Source of the DNA: Humulus lupulus
Lineage: Eukaryota; Streptophyta; Magnoliopsida; Rosales; Cannabaceae
NCBI RefSeq assembly: GCF_963169125.1
Contig: NC_084794.1
Location: 228,814,219-228,878,218 of the forward strand
Direction: 5' to 3'
DNA length: 64,000 nt
In this document: positions 57,727-64,000 of the stretch, piece by piece
How positions within the stretch are numbered: the first letter of the stretch is position 1
Layout of the letters: each line of letters opens with the position of its first letter
Program-made: the position numbers and the translations under genes
Notes under the pieces: generated by a model
Told to the model about the DNA's origin: nothing
What the model saw: only the letters and a program-made list of their open reading frames with translations
Databases searched by the model: none

Positions 57727-60144
57727 TGTAACGCCCTGGATAACCAAGACAGTTACACTGTGTGTTAATAAAGGTGCAAGACTTGCTAATCTAGTCATTT
57801 AGTTGAAAATGTGTCGCTAAACCATTATTGAACTAGGGTTAAAAAATTTTTCTCGTAAAAGATAAACTTTCATTCAAATAGATGTTTGTTACACGGGATC
57901 CCAAAAATAAACAGGGTTAAAGAACAGTTTACAAAATTTCAAAGGAGATATACAACCACATGCCACTTTAATGGAAAAATAGGCATTTTAGGTTCTCTTG
58001 TCCCTATATCATCCCTTGGTCGTGGCGGCCGAGCAGCCGACAATGTACATTTCACTCCCAAAGCTCTCCAATTTAGGGTTGGTCTAGCTTACCCTTGCCT
58101 TTACCTGCACCATGTAGCACCCGTGAGCCAAGGCCCAGCAAGAAAACCATATACATAGCATAATTAAAAATCAATAGTAAAATAATTCACAAATCATTAA
58201 TTATATATTCACCATACCACATTGTTCACATAATCAGCGATATCAATATGCAAATAAAAAATCAATCATCCAGGTAATAAACATGCCATAATCATCAGAT
58301 TAATAACAGTAAACATATCATTCAATATCCAAGGTCGACGCCCTTAGGCTGCACCCTTTGTTTATCCCACTGACTCTAGCTCGCTTAGGCCGAGCTTAGT
58401 GATTATATCATTAACCTCAGCTACCAATGGCCGAGTCACGTCCTTGTGCACCAATATTAATTCCGACACTCTCAGGCCGTTTAATTTCATGTTCACATGG
58501 CATAATACCATCATACGATATTGCATACAAGTATAGGGAACTCTTAGTCCCATCATAATCACACAACAGGGTGTAGTTTTCTTACATTTGATTTCGAGTG
58601 GAGAAAGTGAACTGGTTTCGAGCACGATCCCTAGCCTCGAGCCTTGGTGACAAACCTAGTCACAAGAGTCATATGTATCTATCAACTTCCAATCAGAAAT
58701 AAAATACTTAGGTAGCAAAACTAGCCTCCGGGACCTCAATTTCTACTAAACCAAGCAGTAAAAATTGTCCCGAGCCCCTAGGTTCGAACCCTCGAGCCCT
58801 AACAACACTAAAAACACTTCCAAGCTCAAAACCCCCAAGCGGGTCGCGACTTGGCCCAAGTTAGAGAGCAACCTCCCAAGCCAAAGGGGAGGTGGGTCGC
58901 GACTTGGCCAAGCAAGTCGCGGCGCGCCCCCAAGCCAGAGAGCTCCCACGACCAGAAGGGCCACACGCGCCGCGGTGCCCCCATGCTGGGTCGTGGCGTG
59001 CCCTGCGAACCCAGAGAAAACTTGGGTTTTCTCCTCCTTCTCCCAGCCAAGAACACCTAAGTTCTACCTAGATTTTTCCCTCAAAACCTCCCCAAATTCA
59101 ACACCACACAACAACATACTCAGAATTAAACTACACATTTTAATCACCCAACAACTCAGTAATTATACTTCAATTACCCACTCAATTTAACCAGAATACA
59201 GTACTCCAAACCCATGTCTAATTCTACTCAAACCCCATACTAAATCATGTTTAACTCTTAAATTCCTCAGTCAAATTCTTACACAATTAAAGCTATAATC
59301 TCAGCAAACTAACAGACCAATACTTACCTCAATTAAGACTTGATTCCACACAAGTTTTAGCCTTAACTCCTAGCTTGAATCCTCCTCAATTCTTTCTATG
59401 TTCCTTTAAAATTTCACCAGCCCAAGCCTAGCTTCAAGCTTCAACAAGGAGGAGCGAGAGAGAGAGATGCGTGGGTGAGAGAGAGAGAAGTGAGCTGAAG
59501 GAGTCTTTTATTTCCTTCTTCACAATTCCACTACTTTCTGCCTTGGTTCTAAGAGAAGTTGAATATATCCTTAGTTTAGGAAAAGACCATTTTGCCCTCC
59601 CAAAATAAAGCTAACCTTAACTTAAACTAGGGGTATAATTGTCATTTGTTCCCAATTCCCACTAACTCCTCAAGTGTTCCTAATATTTACCACTTAAATC
59701 CCGTCATCCAATTAATCACCAATTATCTACCCAAAGTCTAATAATCTCCAATATATCTCCTAAATTCCCAAAAATACCCCCAGGCTCCCTCGAGCCGGGT
59801 ATAAATCCCTGCTGTGACTATTTTTCCAAATCGCTCACTAGGACCGTCTCGAGCCATATGCTGCAAATAAATCCACATAATAATGTGGTCTCAACAATTT
59901 ATCACAAATAATCACATTTATGCACTCAACGGGCCAAAATTACAAATATGCCCCTATAAGCTAAACAGGGCCTATATGCATACTAATACTCGTAGTCATG
60001 CATTTCACATATGCATATAATCATATAAGCATGCTTATCAAATAATCATGCATTAAATCATTTAAATCACACATAAACCAATTATGCCCTCCCAGCACAC
60101 TAATAAAGGCTCCTAAGCCTTATTAGTAATTTTGGGTCGTTACA
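57727..60144 (-). repeat. 5' LTR of gypsy C
   Basis: The 2,418-bp LTR runs from TGTAACGACCC at 60144 to CAGGGCGTTACA at 57727. It has the same internal order as 50074-52459, plus a short extra GAGAGA tract near 59455-59490 and about 28 extra bases near 60000. GTCGCGAC palindromes lie at 58843-58850 and 58896-58903. Confidence 0.92.
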
Positions 60145-61079
60145 TTCAATCTCTTGATAATACTCTGCTACAAAAAGGAATCAAGGGTTAGAGAGATTGA
60201 AGGAATGAGTTGTTCCAATTCCGCTGCGTATTCATAAGTTTCTACATCTTTGTGTTTATGTTAATTTACGAATTGATGTTCATATGTATGTCATGTTATT
60301 CTATGTTTCTATTATGTGTTTGGAAAAATAATAGGAAGCATGCATCTAGATTTAAATTCCAAGATCCTACACCATTAGCTTTACTAGTGAAAGTTAATTC
60401 ATAAACTGATTTATGAATTTGAGGTAAATAACCTTTCAGTTCCAAAAGCTAACCCTTAAGGGAACCATTAGTCAATTCCTATCGGAAAGGTATAGATTAC
60501 ATATATGTCCCCAACCACTTACATCAATGAGTCCACAAAAAAATTTTTTTTAGCCTGATCATTTTGACCAACCATAACGAGTGAATAAAATGACATAAAT
60601 AGGAGTTTATGGTAACTTTAGAATTGAGATCAATTTGTATATGATCATCTTATTGATATGTAATTAATACTTATAAAACAAAACGATATTCAGTTAAGTA
60701 TTAATAACATATCGAGTCTAGTTCTTGTATAACCACATTCAAAGTACCTCCACTAAGATGTCCTACTACATCAGTAATCTATATGTAGATTACATGTATT
60801 CATAATATTAGTGAACCGTACTTACAATATTTAATCCAAAGATTCCATATAACTTTGTGTTTACTGTGAACTGTTTAAATTCGTTCCCTACAATCTTAAT
60901 CTGCTAGTACCAATACAAGATTGTAGTCATGATAACAAATTTGGGAGTTTTATGATATTCATATAATATCGTTCTTCTAATAATAATAAATAATCAATAT
61001 ATGTAAACATTCATCTCAATTATTTATTTCATAAGGCATTGTCCAATACATATGCTTTCAAGGACACCATTCCTAACAT

Positions 61080-61393
61080 CTAGAGGAAGGGTTGTCCATA
61101 AAATTGAGTTCACTAAAATTGGACGTGACTAAGAATATGGTTGAAAAAGATGAGCTCTTAACCACATCTCATAATACTGATTTGCCCAGTGAAGAAGAAA
61201 AAAACCAGTACGATAAGGAGAACCATGCTTTGCATTGTTTTGTTCTCCCCAAATAGTCCACGCATAAATGAGGAGTGTAGAAAAGTTGGTAGAAGACAAA
61301 GTAGAAAGTATAGCTAGCAAAGAACCAACAATACTCCAAAAGAGTGAATCCTTAACTAGAATCCAAAATTTTGTCAACCTCCAAACTTGAAAC
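61080..61393 (-). pseudogene. LINE-type reverse transcriptase tail, N-terminal part
   Basis: The ORF 61377-61129 reads KDSLFWSIVGSLLAIL and LLIYAWTIWGEQNNAKHG. The W-x-x-W-x-x-x-N-x-x-x-H-G pattern is typical of the zinc-RVT to RNase H linker of plant LINEs. It runs up to the outer LTR at 61078 and continues at 35366. Confidence 0.7.
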
Positions 61394-61716
61394 TGTTGGT
61401 AACTGGTTTATCATATGCGTAGTGGAAAGCACGAGGTACAGAGATTTCAAAAAAGATTATTTAAAAAATATTTAAATAATCGGATCCATTAATATGAAAA
61501 ATATTAATCAAAGAGAAAGAAAAAGATGAGGATTTACCAATTGTAGAACAATCAAGAATCCTCGATATCTTTTAGTAACTCTAACGAACATCCAATCCAA
61601 AGTAGACTTGTGAATACTCAGACCAAGATCTTACAAGATGTATCTCTACAACTCAAGACGTGCGTGGGCATGTAGAGTACTGGTGGGAAATTTTCTGATT
61701 TACAAGATGTTCTCAA
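61394..61716 (-). repeat. Copia-type LTR 3' fragment
   Basis: Ends GTTACCAACA at 61394 with a CCACTACGC box near the terminus. It aligns by eye with 35367-35660, the end of the outer LTR (for example CTCAAGACGTGYGTG near 61656 and 35613). It is cut at 61717 by another LTR. Confidence 0.65.
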
Positions 61717-62523
61717 TGTTGGGAATACATTTGACAGGATCATAAATATTTTCATGTATATTTCATATTTAAAACAAATTAACATATAAAACAACCTAGA
61801 AACATGTTTCTAATGAATTTCATAAAGTAAATCAAATAACAAAGTTTAAGAATCTTACTTTTACGCAGTGGATATTGAGACTCCTTCATTCACTCTCTCT
61901 AACCCTTGTTCCTCCTGTTGTAGAATAATGATGAGAAAGTGAATTGGATCTTCAAACTACACAGTCTTCCACAATTACCTTTGATCACCTAGACTAGGGT
62001 GGGCAATTATCAACACATGAGATGGGAAAATTATACAAAAGAAGAGAGAAGAAGTGGGCGGCCACAATAGGTCTTTTGAGTCTAGGTTTTTTCTTTTTCA
62101 AAACTTAAGATCTCAAAACCCTAGACTTAAGTACCTATTTATAGCATCATTTTAGGGTTAATTTAGTTTAATTTAATTAAATAATTGCTTAAAAATACCC
62201 TATATAGCATAATACTATAGTATTTGCCAAGCCTTGGGATTTTTTTTATTTTTAAATTCAAAGCATAAAAGTCTTTAAATTCAAATACTATTATTCTCTA
62301 GAAGCTATAGATGTTCATATCTATGATTAACACTCCCACTCAATTATATTACCAAGTCCCCAAGATGTAAGTATGGGCTAGTCTGTAGGGTAAGCTAGTA
62401 ACAAACAAATCAACGGACTTGAATAATACAATCAGTTAGTATACTAACCCTCAAAATTGAGATTGAATTGGCCTATTTTCAACTTTATGATATGACTATA
62501 ATAAATAATAATGGTACATTTAC
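61717..62523 (-). repeat. Second copia-type LTR fragment
   Basis: Minus-strand LTR end ATTCCCAACA at 61717, a CCACTGCG box near 61868 and a leftward TATAAATAGG at about 62141-62150 give its orientation. It is interrupted at 62524 by a gypsy LTR; the remainder lies beyond the window. Confidence 0.6.
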
Positions 62524-64000
62524 TGTAACGCCATGAATAACTAAGACTGTTACACTGTGTATTTTAAAATAGTGCAAGACTTGCTAATCAAGTCGTTTGA
62601 ATAATAATGTGAATTTAAAGTCAATTATTAGGTTAGGGTGAAAATATTTTGATCATAAATAGTTAATTTTCATTCAAACAAATGTTTAATACATGGGATC
62701 TCAAAAACAAGGTATATGTGGTAATTACAATCCCCAGAACTGGATACAACACAAGCCAATCTAATGGCAAAATACAAGTTTTAGGGCTCTGTTCCTACAA
62801 CTTTACCCTCAGCCATGGCGGTCAAGCAGCTGGCTATGTACACACCGCCCCTAGAGCTCTCCAACTCATGGTTGGTCCAGTTTTCCTTTGCCTTTACCTG
62901 CACCACGTAGCACCTGTGAGCCAAGGCCCAACAAGAAAACCATAAATAGCAAATACATATAGCAACAGTAGTATTCAATCAATCTTAAGACAAGTCATTT
63001 AGAAATTCAACAGAATATAAGTGTGAAGCTAATAATGGTAAACAAGTATTTTCAAGCATATATCTTAATCAGTAATACAAATGCTCAGGGTCGACGCCTT
63101 TAGGCCGAGCCCTCTGTTTATTAAGCTGACCCCGACTCACATTGGCTGAGCCGCATCCATTGCGATAATCATCAGCCTCGGCTCTCTTAGGCTGTGCTTT
63201 CACATTTCACATAACAACAATACCGTTACACAACGCATATACCTAGATACCGGGAACCTTAGTCTCAAACACAACCACATGGGTGCAATTTTCTTACCTT
63301 GAATGTCGAGCGGATAATTAAGAACAGTCTCGAGCATGATCCTCAGCCTTGAGCCTTAGCGATAACCCTAGTCACAACAACAATGGGTAACTATGAATTT
63401 CTAATCCAAATAAATACTTAGGGAACAAATATTAGTCTCTGGAACCTTGAATTCTACTAAACCGGGTAGTAGAATTCATCTCGAACCTTAACATTTGGGT
63501 TCCCGAGCTTAAAACCCTCAAACAACCTTAACTTTGCATTTGAGCTGCGACCAACCGCTTAAGGGCCGCAGCGCGCTCAAGTCAGAGGCAAAATGCCTCA
63601 CTACTGAAGGACACGGGCCGAAGTGCTATACCTTGTGCCGTGGCACGCCTAGACAGAATAGAGGCCTTCCAGCCTCCTCGAGCACATGGGCCGTAGCTTG
63701 AGCCCCCAAACCTAGAAAACCAGCCTTTTCTTACGTTTTTCCTTGAGCTAAACCTCAAAATTCAACCCCAATCATCAGCCAAACCCAGAACTAAGCTTAG
63801 AATTCCTTTCCTTATATCCCAACCATCATAGCCAACTCATAAACATTTTCTTACACTATTCAACATCCAAAATCATCTAACAACTAAACATCATGCAAAC
63901 TCTAACCTTCAACATAGTTTCAACATAATTCAGCAAGTTAAAGCTTGAAACTTACCTCAGTTTGTGGCTTGAATCCCCCAGCTATACTCTGTCTACTTCT
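62524..64000 (-). repeat. Gypsy LTR D, partial
   Basis: Ends CATGGCGTTACA at 62524 and shares the layout of LTRs C, E and F, including TTTACCTGCACCACGTAGCA near 62893 and a GC-rich module (GGGCCGCAGCGCGC) near 63562. It runs off the right edge of the window. Confidence 0.85.

Larger units (their letters stand above)
38216..60144 (-). mobile_element. Ty3/gypsy element C, complete with nested Cassandra
   Basis: TTCAA is duplicated at 38211-38215 and 60145-60149. The 3' LTR is base 38216 plus 50074-52459; the 5' LTR is 57727-60144. The primer-binding site TGGTATCAAAGCGG follows the 5' LTR at 57712-57725. Gag, protease, RT, RNase H and integrase are all present but broken. The Cassandra element sits one base inside its left terminus. 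Confidence 0.9.
36616..60371 (+). mobile_element. Copia-type solo LTR, plus strand, opened by gypsy C
   Basis: Begins TGTTGGGTTTTATGCCC and ends AGATCCTACA, with the target duplication CCATT at 36611-36615 and 60372-60376. The two parts (36616-38215 and 60150-60371) make about 1.8 kb. It has a TATATAAGG promoter near 38020 and an ATTCCGCTGCG box at about 60217. I assign it to the long-LTR copia type (SIRE/Maximus-like) from these features only. Confidence 0.7.
35367..61078 (-). mobile_element. Outer copia-type solo LTR, opened by the nest
   Basis: On the minus strand it begins TGTTAGGAATGG at 61078 and ends GTTGCCAACA at 35367. It consists of 60377-61078 and 35367-36615, about 1.95 kb when rejoined. 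The flanks are TCTAG at 61079-61083 and CCTGG at 35362-35366, a five-base match with two C/T-type changes, as expected of an old, methylated insertion. It splits the LINE remnant. It has no internal coding region, so it is called a solo LTR. The CCGCTGCGC box near its 3' end is shared with the LTR at 61394. Confidence 0.65.

Noticed and set aside
61067..61071. CCATT as the right target duplication of the plus-strand solo LTR (36616)
   Set aside because: A better end with CCTACA followed by CCATT lies at 60366-60376 and gives a normal LTR length; the sequence at 61067 is part of the outer LTR start.

Overview
The window is nuclear DNA of a flowering plant, most likely a eudicot. It carries intron-containing plant genes on the minus strand and AT-rich intergenic DNA. 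It also holds a dense set of plant LTR retrotransposons, CACTA transposons and a Cassandra TRIM with its 5S-derived segment. Recurrent LTR termini of the type TGTAACGCCCTGG resemble repeats of Rosales such as Cannabaceae, but that is a weak inference. I see no bacterial, organellar, CRISPR, tRNA or intact rRNA features.

Layout. (1) 1-4643 is the 3' part of a plus-strand Ty3/gypsy chromovirus: a broken RT-RNase H, a readable integrase, and the 3' LTR. (2) 4644-7752 is the 3' end of a Tat-lineage element with an antisense two-exon ORF and a plus-strand LTR; element 1 is inserted in that ORF. (3) 8833-18824 (minus) is an eight-exon cellulose synthase-like gene of the CslG/CslM type. It is split by a young Ty1/copia element (9930-16979), whose own 5' LTR holds a non-autonomous CACTA element (14806-16642). 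(4) 19355-28361 is an older minus-strand copia element that carries a second CACTA element (20602-23247) and a solo LTR (25207-26382). (5) 28784-32911 is an approximately 2.05-kb tandem duplication that includes a copia 3' fragment. (6) 33499-34719 (minus) is a single-exon FHA-domain/AT-hook gene interrupted by one in-frame TGA.

(7) 35034-61393 is a LINE-type RNase H remnant opened by a six-level nest. The order is: outer LTR 35367-61078; solo LTR 36616-60371; gypsy element C 38216-60144; Cassandra TRIM 38222-50073; gypsy element AB 38697-49755; and solo LTRs E (42532-44934) and F (46337-48613). Target-site duplications read by eye support almost every level. Element AB is different: it begins and ends inside its own LTR with the same 33 bp, as if a circle had been opened. 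(8) 61394-64000 holds further copia and gypsy LTR pieces that run off the window.

Only two host protein genes are supported, CslG-like and FHA, and both carry single-base lesions. The copia inserted in the CslG-like gene landed one base before a splice donor, and its first LTR bases rebuild a GT at exactly the same place, so the 7-kb element could behave as an intron. The downstream exon nevertheless has an in-frame TAG. All coordinates, exon joins and repeat matches were made by eye from the sequence; no alignments or database searches were run.
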